Shown: positions 34,317 to 44,800 of the stretch, piece after piece
Layout: every line of letters begins with the position of its first letter
Position numbering within the stretch: position 1 is the first letter of the stretch
NCBI GenBank assembly: GCA_018823285.1
Contig: JAHJIQ010000006.1
Coordinates: 1 to 64,000 of the forward strand
Direction of reading: 5' to 3'
DNA: 64,000 nt
Source: Pseudomonadota bacterium
GTDB taxonomy: Bacteria; Desulfobacterota; Desulfobulbia; Desulfobulbales; JAGXFP01
Position numbers and translations under genes: made by a program
The notes under the pieces: generated by a model
The model's database searches: none
Told to the model about the DNA's origin: nothing
Seen by the model: only the letters and a program-made list of their open reading frames with translations

Positions 34317-35600
34317 ATGAAGAAATTAGTACTCGGCGCCATGTTGGGCGCATCACTTCTGGCAATGGCATCTACCGCAAGCGCAGCGGTAGAGATCAAC
34401 ATCTTCGGCGCGTCCGCCCAGAACGACTACTGGAACACTGCCGCGCCTCTGTACCTTGCTGCACCGGTTGCCAACGGCGGCATGGGCTGTGATCCCGCCA
34501 CCGTTGCCAAGGCCAACCGTTACTACGACAAAGGCGGAGTCTGGACCAAGGACAAGAAGATGGGCATCGCCAAGGGCGACAACTGTGCCGGCGCCGGCGG
34601 TGATACCGTTTATATCCAGTACACTGCCGTTGCCTCTTTTGAAGGCCCGCGTTCCGTATACGGTGTTGATCCCGACAACCTGGACTCATGCAGCGACAAT
34701 CCGGCCTACGACGATCATTATCGTGAAATGATCGACGAGACCAGCTGTGACTTCGCAATCGGCGAATGTTCCGCCAAGGCCTGTAAAGACGTAACCATCG
34801 GCGCTTCCGACGTTGCCGCCGAATCCTTCACCCAGTCAAGCACGGGTTGTATCAACGGCCATGTGGATTGCAGCGAGGTCCTGGACATCAGTCTGACCCC
34901 TGACACCATCCCGACTGCCGGTCTTGACACCTACCGCCCGATTGTGGTCCCTTTCCGTTTCTTTGTCAGCGACAACCTGGCAACAGCCGGCATCAACAAC
35001 CTGACCAGGCTGCAGGCTGTTCTTCTCTTCAACGGCAACGTCACCAACTGGAGCCAGTTCGGTCCTTCTTACCCGAACCTCGGCACCGTGATCTGTCTGC
35101 GCCATGCCGGTTCCGGGACCCATGCCACCCTCGACAAGGCGGTTATGCGCGGCGATTACCCCCTCGCCAGCGTGCAAATCGTACCGCCTCCGTTTAACCC
35201 CACCGGACAGGTCATCTATTTCAACGAGAGTTCATCAAACCTGATGGACTGTGTAAACGACCTCGGCGGCAAATCCGCAGCGACCCACGGCGCAGTAGGA
35301 TATGCCGATGCGGACAAAAATGCTGCCGGAACCTGGCCGAATGTGGTCAATGTTACCTACAACGGGGTAGACGCGCTCCAGGACCACATCAAGAACGGTG
35401 TCTACAGCTTCTGGTCGGCCCAGTGGATCTACGAAGATCCGACCGAGCCGAACTATGCCGTTACCCACCCGATCGTGCAGTCGATGATGGCTTATTCCAG
35501 CATCGCTGCAAACATCCCGGCTTCCAAAGCCCCTTACTGGGTAGCGAAGAACGACCTGAATGTCACCAAGGGAACCGACTTCGTTCTGCCCAAGTTCTAA
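34317..35600 (+). CDS. PstS-like periplasmic substrate-binding protein, Cys-rich
   Basis: This 427-residue secreted protein has a clean signal peptide (ends ASTASA|AV) and a strong ribosome site (AAAGGAGATT). It follows the PstS-type two-lobe layout: EINIFGASAQNDYW at the start, and a loop ICLRHAGSGTHATLD near residues 260-275 that resembles the phosphate-loop segment of PstS but is not identical. At least ten cysteines occur, unusual for this family, suggesting disulfides. It is a different group from the pst-operon PstS at 5334. The ligand is unknown. It is 62 bases from the VPLPA gene, with a strong terminator downstream. Confidence 0.72.
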   Translation: MKKLVLGAMLGASLLAMASTASAAVEINIFGASAQNDYWNTAAPLYLAAPVANGGMGCDPATVAKANRYYDKGGVWTKDKKMGIAKGDNCAGAGGDTVYIQYTAVASFEGPRSVYGVDPDNLDSCSDNPAYDDHYREMIDETSCDFAIGECSAKACKDVTIGASDVAAESFTQSSTGCINGHVDCSEVLDISLTPDTIPTAGLDTYRPIVVPFRFFVSDNLATAGINNLTRLQAVLLFNGNVTNWSQFGPSYPNLGTVICLRHAGSGTHATLDKAVMRGDYPLASVQIVPPPFNPTGQVIYFNESSSNLMDCVNDLGGKSAATHGAVGYADADKNAAGTWPNVVNVTYNGVDALQDHIKNGVYSFWSAQWIYEDPTEPNYAVTHPIVQSMMAYSSIAANIPASKAPYWVAKNDLNVTKGTDFVLPKF

Positions 35601-35646
35601 TTTCGTAATGTCGTACAAGCAACTTGAGTAAGAGCTGTTCCCCCTC

Positions 35647-35680
35647 GGGGGGCCCCTGATCGGGCCCCCCATTTTTATTT
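35647..35680 (+). terminator. Rho-independent terminator after PstS-like gene
   Basis: GGGGGGCCC (35647-35655) pairs with GGGCCCCCC (35662-35670) around a six-base loop, then ATTTTTATTT follows. It lies 47 bases after the stop and closes this unit before the TPS cluster begins. Confidence 0.85.
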
Positions 35681-35793
35681 ATCCCGCCAAACGGAAATTT
35701 AACAAAACCCTCACTGTTTTCTGACACTCATTCTGTATTGTCTCAGCGTTACCGATATTCACCAGAAAAACAAATTTCACCGAGATCCCCGAC

Positions 35794-37149
35794 ATGAATA
35801 ACGCGACACCCGTTTTACCATTTGAATCTCTCCCTTTCCTGACCCTGTCCCTGGTCGTTGCGGCGTTCCTGGTCCTCGTCCTGATCGGCTGTCAACCCAG
35901 GGAAGTCTCATCTGAGGACGCCGCAGCCACAACCCTGGCGGCCGAAAATTGCGCTGATGCCGAAGCGGGGCAGCCTGCCGCTATAGCCGGCTGCGGTCCG
36001 GAAAACGCTCCATCCCAACAGGGTACAACCCGCCTGGTCTTCGATTATGACTGCAGACTGAAAGACGGTGCCCTGGCTGCAACAACACGGGAGGATACGG
36101 TGAAAGACCCCTCAATCCGCAAAGCGTCAATATTTCTTCCACTCCGCAGCTATCAGCCGGTAATCGCCGGTGATTCCGACAATACCGAAAAACCGCCACT
36201 CTATCTGCAGACATTTGAAGAAAAGATCGCCCATTACATTAACGAAATGATCACCACGCTGCCGACCGGCAGACCAACCGCTCTGGAACTGCAGGCGGAT
36301 GTGCCGCCGGACATCCCCACCGAAGAACGCTACCTGCAGATGGCCCGGCAGTTCAAGCAGCCGAGAAAAATCCTGCTCAAGCAAGATTACTTCAAAGACC
36401 GATACCACACCGATCCGGCCCGGGGAATGGAGCTTGATCAGGAGACCGACTTCCCCGGCCGGGTTCTGGAAGTAACCGATGAAGCCATCACCATCCTTTA
36501 TACCGTCAAAGCGGGCGCCACCATTGCCACCCAGTTCGGTCCCGGACAGGTCCGGGAAGAAGGTGAAGAGTTCATCGTTTCGCTGAATGTTGCAAAGGGC
36601 GAGCTGGTGCGCACCGGCCCCTTGCTCGGACAGGTCATCAAGACAGACGAGCAGACCTTTACCATCGACTTCGGTCTTCCGTTCGGAGGCGAAACCCTCT
36701 ATTGCGAGGTCACACCCAGGGCCGTTAGCGGCGAGGAGCTCGAAATCCTTGCCCGGAACAGAAAGCCGAGCCATGAAACCTCAGCAGAATCGGCGTCTTC
36801 AGCAATCATCTGGCAGAAAGATCTCGATTCGGCGATGGCTGAAGCCGGAAAGGAAAAGAAACCGCTTGTCCTCGTCCTCTATGCGGACTGGTGCCAATGG
36901 TGCGACAAGCTGTTCGGCCAGGTCCTGCCCGATGCCAGGATCAGGAATATTCAGGAACGCTATGTCTGGCTGAAGATCAATTCCGATCAGGAAAAAGAGA
37001 TCTACGACCGGTTCGAACAGAAGGGATATCCGAACATCATTCTTTTTGACGAGTCCGGCAGGCAGCAGAAGAAGATCGAGGGTTTCCTGGATTCCGTCGC
37101 CCTCGAAAATGAACTTTTAAAGCTCGTCCGGGATAAGAACCGGAGCTGA
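35794..37149 (+). CDS. Lipoprotein foldase: SlyD-type FKBP region plus thioredoxin domain
   Basis: This 451-residue protein has a lipobox ending LVLIGC at Cys33, so it is a lipid-anchored envelope protein. Residues ~80-310 show a SlyD/FKBP pattern: VFDYDCRLKDGALAATT, FEEKIAHYINEMITTLPTG and GPLLGQVIKTDEQTF..FGGETLYCEV, which match the rotamase's start, flap and end. Residues ~335-451 are a thioredoxin fold with the CxxC site WCQWCDK at 367-370 and the cis-proline in GYPNIIL. It pairs proline isomerisation with disulfide exchange. Its stop shares one base with the tpsB ATG, so it is translationally coupled to it. It probably helps fold the exoprotein or its transporter in the periplasm; that is inference. 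Confidence 0.75.
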   Translation: MNNATPVLPFESLPFLTLSLVVAAFLVLVLIGCQPREVSSEDAAATTLAAENCADAEAGQPAAIAGCGPENAPSQQGTTRLVFDYDCRLKDGALAATTREDTVKDPSIRKASIFLPLRSYQPVIAGDSDNTEKPPLYLQTFEEKIAHYINEMITTLPTGRPTALELQADVPPDIPTEERYLQMARQFKQPRKILLKQDYFKDRYHTDPARGMELDQETDFPGRVLEVTDEAITILYTVKAGATIATQFGPGQVREEGEEFIVSLNVAKGELVRTGPLLGQVIKTDEQTFTIDFGLPFGGETLYCEVTPRAVSGEELEILARNRKPSHETSAESASSAIIWQKDLDSAMAEAGKEKKPLVLVLYADWCQWCDKLFGQVLPDARIRNIQERYVWLKINSDQEKEIYDRFEQKGYPNIILFDESGRQQKKIEGFLDSVALENELLKLVRDKNRS

Positions 37150-38819
37150 TGCCTGCGCTTCGCTTCAAGACGGGCTATCCCGTGCAACACCGGACCTGGT
37201 TACGCCGGTATCACCGCCTTGCGTCCTGGCTGATGCTCCTGGTTGTGATGGCCGGATCGCCGGTTGCCGCCCTTTGCGCGGAGGAGAAAACAACCTTTGA
37301 GATCACCGGATTTGTGATCGAAGGGAACACCCTGCTCCCGGAAGAACAGCTTGACGATGATGCTGATTCAGCCGTCTTCGACGTGACCCTCAAGGAAGCG
37401 CTCGAAGAGTTCGTCGGTGAAGAAAAAACCGCAGCTGATGTTGAAGAGGCCCGGACAATGCTTGAAAAACTCTATCACCAGAAGGGATATCCAACGGTTA
37501 TCGTATCCATCCCTGAGCAGAACGTTGAGGAGGGGGTGGTCCGTCTCAAGGTTGTCGAAGGTAAAATCAGGCGGGTAAGAATCACCGGCAACCGTTTCTT
37601 CACCATGAAAAACATCCTCTCCGATCTTCATACTCTCCAGGAGGGAGAGATCATCTATCTCCCTCACCTGCAGAGAGAACTGGTCGGCCTGAACTCCACC
37701 CCGGGGCTCACCGTGGAACCCCTGTTGACTCCGGGAAAAGAGTTCGGCACCGTTGACGTGGAGTTAAAGGTCAAAGACAGCAATCCCCTGACCGGAGGCC
37801 TGGAAATCAACAACCGGGCATCGAAAAACACCAGCTCCCTGCGCCTGAACGGCATGCTCGGCTACAACAACCTCTGGCAGAAAAACCACTCCGTCTCCTT
37901 TCAATACCAAATGTCCCCTGAGGAACCGAAAGAGGTGGCCGTCCTGGCCGGGACCTACGTTCTGCCCTCCCCGGTGAACGACAATCACCGGCTGGCGCTG
38001 CTGGCGATCTGGTCCGACAGCGAGACCGCCTTCGGCGACGGCTTTCAGGTAGTCGGCAAGGGGAATATCTATGGACTCCGCTACGCGGTCCCGTTGGCCG
38101 CCTACAAGTCATTCTACCACACCCTTTCCCTGGGACTTGACTACAAGGACATGGATGAAACATCAGGCTTTGACGGGGTGGAAAATGACCAGGCACCGAT
38201 CACCTATCTGCCTTTCACCATCTCCTACAATTCCACCTTGCCGGGCGTCAGCGGCAGTACCCGATTCAACGCCTCCCTCAACACCGCCTTCCGGGGAATT
38301 GTTACCGACCAGCAGGAATTCGAGAACAAACGTTTTCACGCCCGAGGAAACTATGCCTACCTCACCGCTGAGATCGAAAGAAAGCAGAAGCTGCCGCGAG
38401 CATTTTCCCTCCGTTTCCTGATCAGCGGCCAGATCGCAAACCAGCCCTTGATCTCCAGCGAACAGTTTTCCGCCGGTGGAATGGAAAGCGTCCGCGGCTA
38501 CCGGGAAAGTTTTACGGCCGGCGACAACGGCCTGCTCACCTCCCTTGAACTGATGGGCCCGGACCTGGCTGAAGAGGCCGACCTGACCTCCTCGGATGTT
38601 GTTCCCTACCTGTTCTTCGACTTCGCCTCCCTCCGGGTGAAAGACCCGCTTCCCGGCCAGACCGAAAACATCAGCATCGCCGGCTGCGGGGTCGGGATCA
38701 GGGGGATGATCAGCGAGCGCTTCGATTACCGGCTCGACTGGGCATTCGCCTTGAAAGATCACGATGACGTTGAAAGCGGCGGCAACCGGGTCCATTTCAG
38801 GGCCGGGATAAGGTTCTAG
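37149..38819 (+). CDS. Two-partner secretion transporter TpsB (ShlB/FhaC/HecB family)
   Basis: This 556-residue outer-membrane protein has a signal peptide ending AALCA, two POTRA-like domains (FEITGFVIEGNTLLPEEQL and RRVRITGNRFF), and a 16-strand beta-barrel region with the conserved loop motif SVRGYRES near residue 445. The last residues end FRAGIRF, with the terminal Phe needed for barrel assembly. It would export the giant exoprotein encoded next to it. It starts overlapping the foldase stop by one base and lies 62 bases before tpsA. It is typical in length. Confidence 0.93.
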   Translation: MPALRFKTGYPVQHRTWLRRYHRLASWLMLLVVMAGSPVAALCAEEKTTFEITGFVIEGNTLLPEEQLDDDADSAVFDVTLKEALEEFVGEEKTAADVEEARTMLEKLYHQKGYPTVIVSIPEQNVEEGVVRLKVVEGKIRRVRITGNRFFTMKNILSDLHTLQEGEIIYLPHLQRELVGLNSTPGLTVEPLLTPGKEFGTVDVELKVKDSNPLTGGLEINNRASKNTSSLRLNGMLGYNNLWQKNHSVSFQYQMSPEEPKEVAVLAGTYVLPSPVNDNHRLALLAIWSDSETAFGDGFQVVGKGNIYGLRYAVPLAAYKSFYHTLSLGLDYKDMDETSGFDGVENDQAPITYLPFTISYNSTLPGVSGSTRFNASLNTAFRGIVTDQQEFENKRFHARGNYAYLTAEIERKQKLPRAFSLRFLISGQIANQPLISSEQFSAGGMESVRGYRESFTAGDNGLLTSLELMGPDLAEEADLTSSDVVPYLFFDFASLRVKDPLPGQTENISIAGCGVGIRGMISERFDYRLDWAFALKDHDDVESGGNRVHFRAGIRF

Positions 38820-38881
38820 GTCATCAGATGGACAGACAACAGCGAGCAAGAATAAACTCCAGGACCACCCAGGGAAGAGCA

Positions 38882-41800
38882 ATGACCGGCACACTAAGAA
38901 GATTCGAGAGAGTCGTTTCCATCACCATTATTGTTTCACATTTCCTTACCGCAACAATCGGCTACGCAGCGCCCACCATTCCCGGATACTATGGTGATCC
39001 TGCAAACATTCTGACTCCGCCCGTCCCGACCTCCCTGCCGGGAGATTATACTATTCTGCAGGGGGTCTCTTCGATCAATACCGATGCCGCAACAGCCGCG
39101 ATGACCGTCCACCAGGATCGGGAAAAGGCGGTGATCCACTGGCAGACATTCGATATCGGCTCGCAGGCCTCAGTACATTTTGACCAGCAGGGCAACAAGA
39201 GCTGGCAGGCGTTGAACAGGATCAATGATCTCAACCCCAGCCAGATCTATGGAAAACTCACCGCCGACGGCGGGATTTTCCTGATCAACAGGAACGGGAT
39301 CCTCTTCGGCCCCGGATCACAAACCAATATCCACACACTGGTTGCCTCATCCCTGAACCTTGACACCGATGATTTCCTGAATGCTGCAGCGATACCGGGC
39401 GGCGACACCCCATATCTGTTGACCAAAGAAACCCCTACTGACCCCGACGCCCATGTCGCAAACCATGGAAGCATTATCACCACCCCGACCGGCAGAGTGT
39501 TCCTGATCGGCTCCCATGTGGAAAACGGCGGGACCATAAATACGCCGGACGGGCAGGTCGCCCTCGCCGCCGGCGATACAGTCAAAATATACGCCTACAA
39601 CTATGAAACGACCGCCATCACGGAAATGGATGCCCAGAACGGGTATTACGTTGAGCACACCGGCGATCTCGGCACGGTAACCAATTTCGAGAGCGGCACA
39701 ATCCAGTCCGACCGCGGCCTGGCGGGGCTTTACGGGGGGATCGTCAACCAGGAGGGAGTGGTCCGCTCCGTAACCGCCATTGATCGGAATGGGCAGATCC
39801 AGCTTGTCGCTTCCGACACCCTGACCACCGGGGCGAACAGTCTCACCGCAACCCCCATCGATGATTCTGGTGAGAGAAAGATCAAGGAGAAGTTTACCGC
39901 CGGCCTGATCACCCTCTCCGGCAGAACCATCGAACACAACGGCAGTATGGAAAACCCCGGGGGCACCGTCAAAATCACTGCCGAAGAAAGCATCGACCTC
40001 AACGACAACAGCTTGATTGATGTCAGCGGCAGCTGGGTGGAGCTGCAATTCAACGACCGGGTCAAGGAAGTCACCCTGAACAGCAACGAAATGAAAGACC
40101 AGCCACTCCTGAAGGAAAGTGACCTGAAGGGGAAAAAAATCCAAACCGATATCCTCTTGACCGGACTGAATATCGCCGATCTCTCCGATTACCTCGCATC
40201 AAATGAGAAGAGCGCCGCGGAACAGACAATCAACGGCGGTGCAATCCAACTGACTACCCGCAACCAGAACGGCATGATTGAGGTTGCCGATCAGGCAAAT
40301 CTTGATTTTTCCGGCGGCGGGACATTTTACGGTGACGGGGTGGTCGATACGACCCGGGTCCAGATCGGAGACAAGACATACGACATCAACAACCTGCCCG
40401 GGAACGTTCCCATCGACAAGGTCCTCGGCAAATACGTCAAGGAACACAAACGCTTCAACCTTTCCGAGGAGTGGACCGGACTCTATTACGGAGGCTCAAC
40501 CCCGCTGAAAGAGTATCTGCCGCGTTTCAGACTCGGCGCCGACGCAGGATCACTCCTGATCAAGACCGGCAGGGTTGATCTTGACGGCATTCTCGACGGC
40601 TCCTCATTCAACAGTGAGTTGCAGACCGAAGAGGAAAACGTGACCGATGGCAACGGCAATATCCTTGCCGGCAAGAAGATGTCCACCGGGGGCCGCCTGG
40701 AGTTGGGGCAGAGCGACCTCGGCATGCCCCGCGAAATTCACGACAACCTGACCTACCGGATCGTGGTTGATCAGGATGGTGAAACCGCTCGAAGCATTGA
40801 TCGGGACGCCTCAAAAACCTCATACCTGTCGGCACGGAAAATTAACGAAGCCGGCCTGCACAGCATCGGTCTCTATGCAAACTCGGAGATCATCATCGAC
40901 GGCCTGACCGACCTGCGCCTCACTCAGGGCGGGACTTTCACGGCAGACGCCAACAGGATTGAACACTATGGTTCAATCACCACCCCGGGGGGCGCGATAA
41001 ACCTGCTGGCCCGTGAGAATATATCGACCCTTCCCACCCTGCTTACATCCGGCCTGGAAAATCCCGACCATATCGGAGTCCCGGGCAAAGAGCGGATTGT
41101 AATCGCCAGGGGCAGCACCCTCGATGTCTCCGGAAGACGGATTGATAATTCAGACGAACAGGACAACGGCAAACCCGCCGAGTCCGGCATTATCGATGGC
41201 GGCTCCATCACCATATCCAATACCACCGATGAACATCTGTTGCTGGCTGAGTGGGACCAGAGTCAGAACAAAGTAGTCTTGGTTCCCCGTGAACTGGATG
41301 CTTCAGTCATCATCGAGAAAGGCTCGGAGATCAATGTCAGCGGCGGGTACAGGATTGATGCCGAAGCTGTGGTGAGCGGCGGCGACGGCGGTTCTCTGGT
41401 TATCGAGGGAAGGACCGTGGCGGCAAACGGCAACCTCAAAGGACACTCTCTTGCCGGCAACAGGGGCGGAACCGTTAAAATCCACGCCGAAACAGTGGAC
41501 ATTGTTCAGTCTGCTCCTTCCGGGGCCGAAAACATTCAAGGCAATACCGATTTTAAAGATTTCGCAGACGGCGCTTTCGCCGAGAAATTCATCCTTGCCC
41601 AGGACCGGTTCGACACCTCCGGTTTTTCCGGAATCTCCCTCAAGAGCACGAAAAATCTGACCGTCGCCCCGGGAGTCACCCTGCGGCCTTCAACAACCAA
41701 GATAAGCGATCCGTGGGCTACCGCTACGGCCGGAACTTCTCCGGAGTATTTTGACCTGGATGTTGACCAGGCCGAACCTTCAACCCTGGACCTCCAGGCC

Positions 41801-44800
41801 TCCATGAACCGCTCCGCCCAGCCAGGCACTCCCACCGGCAAGATGATCATCGGCAAAGATTCCGAGCTGGCGGTGTCCCCATCCGGTTCCATTAAGCTCA
41901 GTGGCTTTCGCACCGAGGTCGATGGTGTCCTGAAGGCCCTCGGCGGCCAGGTCTCGGTCGGTTCAACTTATAATGGAACGGTTCTCGGGGACAATGCGAA
42001 GATTCTCGCCCATGGAATCAATCTGCCTGAAGAACAGGGAATTTTTTCAGGCAGGCCCCAAAACCATATTCCCGTTGCCGGAGGAGCAGTCACCATTTCC
42101 GCAACGGGTATGAACGGCACGCTCACCATGGCCGAGGGTGCGGTGATCGATGTTTCCGGATCCGAACCGGTACCGAACACCTACTCCAATACGACCGGAG
42201 AAACCTATACTCTGGATGTTGCAGGCAGATCAGGCAACCTGACCCTGATTTACGACCAAAGCATGGCCCTTGACGGAACGATTCGTGCGGGGAGCAGACT
42301 CACAACTCTCGGGGGAGGCAAACTCAGGGTCGAAAGCCGGAACGAAATCGACCCGCTCAAGATCTCCGACGCTCAGGTAAGAAATTATACCGTTGCCGGT
42401 TTTGACGATCTCACCTTCAGCGGCCGGAGCGGGATCAGTTTCACCGACCCGATTGCCATCAGTACGAAAGAGAAACTGACCCTTGACGCCCCGGCCATCT
42501 CTGCCGCCACGGGAACCTCGACCTTGCTTCAGTCGCCCTGGATCGTTCTCAGCAACTCAAATACCAGTACCAGTACCGGCAATCTGACTCAAGCTCCCGA
42601 ACCGGGGACTTCCATCCTGACCATTGACGGGGAGTTTGTCGACCTGGCAGGCAATATCCGTCTGAACGGTTTCACCGATGTGGCGATCTCCTCGGAAAAC
42701 GACATCCGCCTGAGCGACCGCCAATATTTAGGCATGTGGTCCGGGAAGCTCGCCACCGCGGGCAATCTTACCCTGACCGCACGGAACATCCACCCGACAA
42801 CCGATTCTGTTTTTACCATATCCGCCGGCCGCACCTTGCGTACCTTGAAATCGGGAAACACTTCCGAAAGACCGGTTTATTCAGCCGGCGGCAAACTGAC
42901 CTTGGAGGGTCATGATATCGAACATCGCGGCGCCGTATCGGCGCCCCTGGGCGAAATCCGTCTCGAAGCCGACCGCAATTCCGGCCGGGTTCTGCTCGGT
43001 GAAGGAAGCACGTTGTCAACCAAAGCGGAAAGCGCCCTCCTCTATGGGGAACTCAACAACGAGAGCTGGTCCCACCGGGAGTCGAAAAGCGACTCAAGTG
43101 GTTTCCCCGTTGCAAGCCCTCCCAGCGGCGTCGTTGACATTGCCGCCGACGAGGTGATCCAGACCCCCGGGGCACTCATTGATGTCTCCGGCGGCGGCTC
43201 GATTATGGCCTACCAGTTCCTTCCCGGCCAGGACGGCACAAATAACCCGCTCAGCGCCGAAAACCGCTACATTATTCTTCCTGACAACTCGGTGGTTCTC
43301 CCCGGAAACGCCGTATATATCGAAGGAAACGACCAGATCCCCGCCGGGACTTACTCCCTTCTTCCAGCAGAATACGCCTTCCTCCCTGGGGCAATAGTCC
43401 TTGAAGCGACCGGGAAGACTTTGGCCCCGGGAGAACGGGGCGCCTCCGCCCTTGGCGACGCCATCGTTGCCGGATATTTCACCTCCATGGCAGCCGGCAC
43501 CCACCCTGTGGAATTGCAGGGTTTCACCATCCGTAACGCCGGAGAAGTCCTCAGGGAAGGGCGTTTTGATGTCGCGACGATGATTTCCGGTGACGGCGGC
43601 AGTGTCACGATCGGCGCCCGGACAACCGTCCTCGGCGGCGCCATTACCGGCCGCCCCCTTGAATTTTTCAAAGGCGGCGACCTGACTCTGGCCGGGGAAA
43701 ACATCACCTTTGGCGATATTCCAAATATCGATCTCAGCGGTTTTCAACTGGGGGATGAACTTGATCCTCAACTCCGAAACAGGTTAAGTGTCGGTCGGAA
43801 TCTTGTCGCCGGAAACACCATCCGCAACCTGACCCTTGGTGATGACAATACCCGGACCATCACCCTGACTGAAGGAAGCACGCTCCAGGGCGCCGCCAAT
43901 GTCACTCTGAAATCATCCGTCGCCATCACTCTTGAGGCCGGCTCCGAGATCCTGGCCGATGAAACCGACCAGGACCGGGACACCGGAAATGTGACCCTTG
44001 AATCCGACACCCTTACCGGTTCAGCCGACACGATGATCAGAGCGTCAAAGACCATCAACTACTCCATTCTGCACGATGCCGGCTTTACCGGAAATCTTGA
44101 GGCGAAAGGGATCAATTTCACCTCTGATCTGGTCTATGTCGTCTCTCCCGATTTCACGGGGCCGCTGACCTCGAATATGTATCTGACCAGCGAACGCATA
44201 GCCCGTCTTGGGATCATGGACAACGTCGGGATTACCAGCCGTAACGGGATCATTTTTCTCGGTGATGCGTCCTTTCACTCCATCGGCAACCTGACTCTGG
44301 ATTCTTCACGCATCGCCTCCCAGTCGGACATCATCAACACCTCGCAGCAGCCGCACACCCTCACCATAGAGGCCGCGAATCTGAAAATACAGAATTCCTC
44401 CCAGGTGAAAGGACAGACCGCCAACAATGACCTCAGCGCCGCAAACTTCACCGCCGATACCATCACCTTCGGAGAGGGTGAGGTGGTGGTCGACGGTTTT
44501 GCAGATGTCTCCTTCAGCAGCGCCCAGGAGATGGTTTTTGAGGGCACCGGTGCCATTGGCGCAGACCTGCCGACCTCCGGCTCCCTGAAATTTGCGGCGG
44601 CCATCTACACGACCGGTCTGAAACTGAACGATGACGGCTCGGTTTCCCAAAATAACTACTCCATCGATGCCGGTTCCGGAGAAGCGGTCTTCAGCGGCAA
44701 CGCCAACACCGGCAGCACCGGCAATATCGCCGGAAAACTCGCGGTGGAAGCCGACCGCATTCATGTCGCCCAGGCCGCTCATTTTGCTCTGCCCGGCGGG

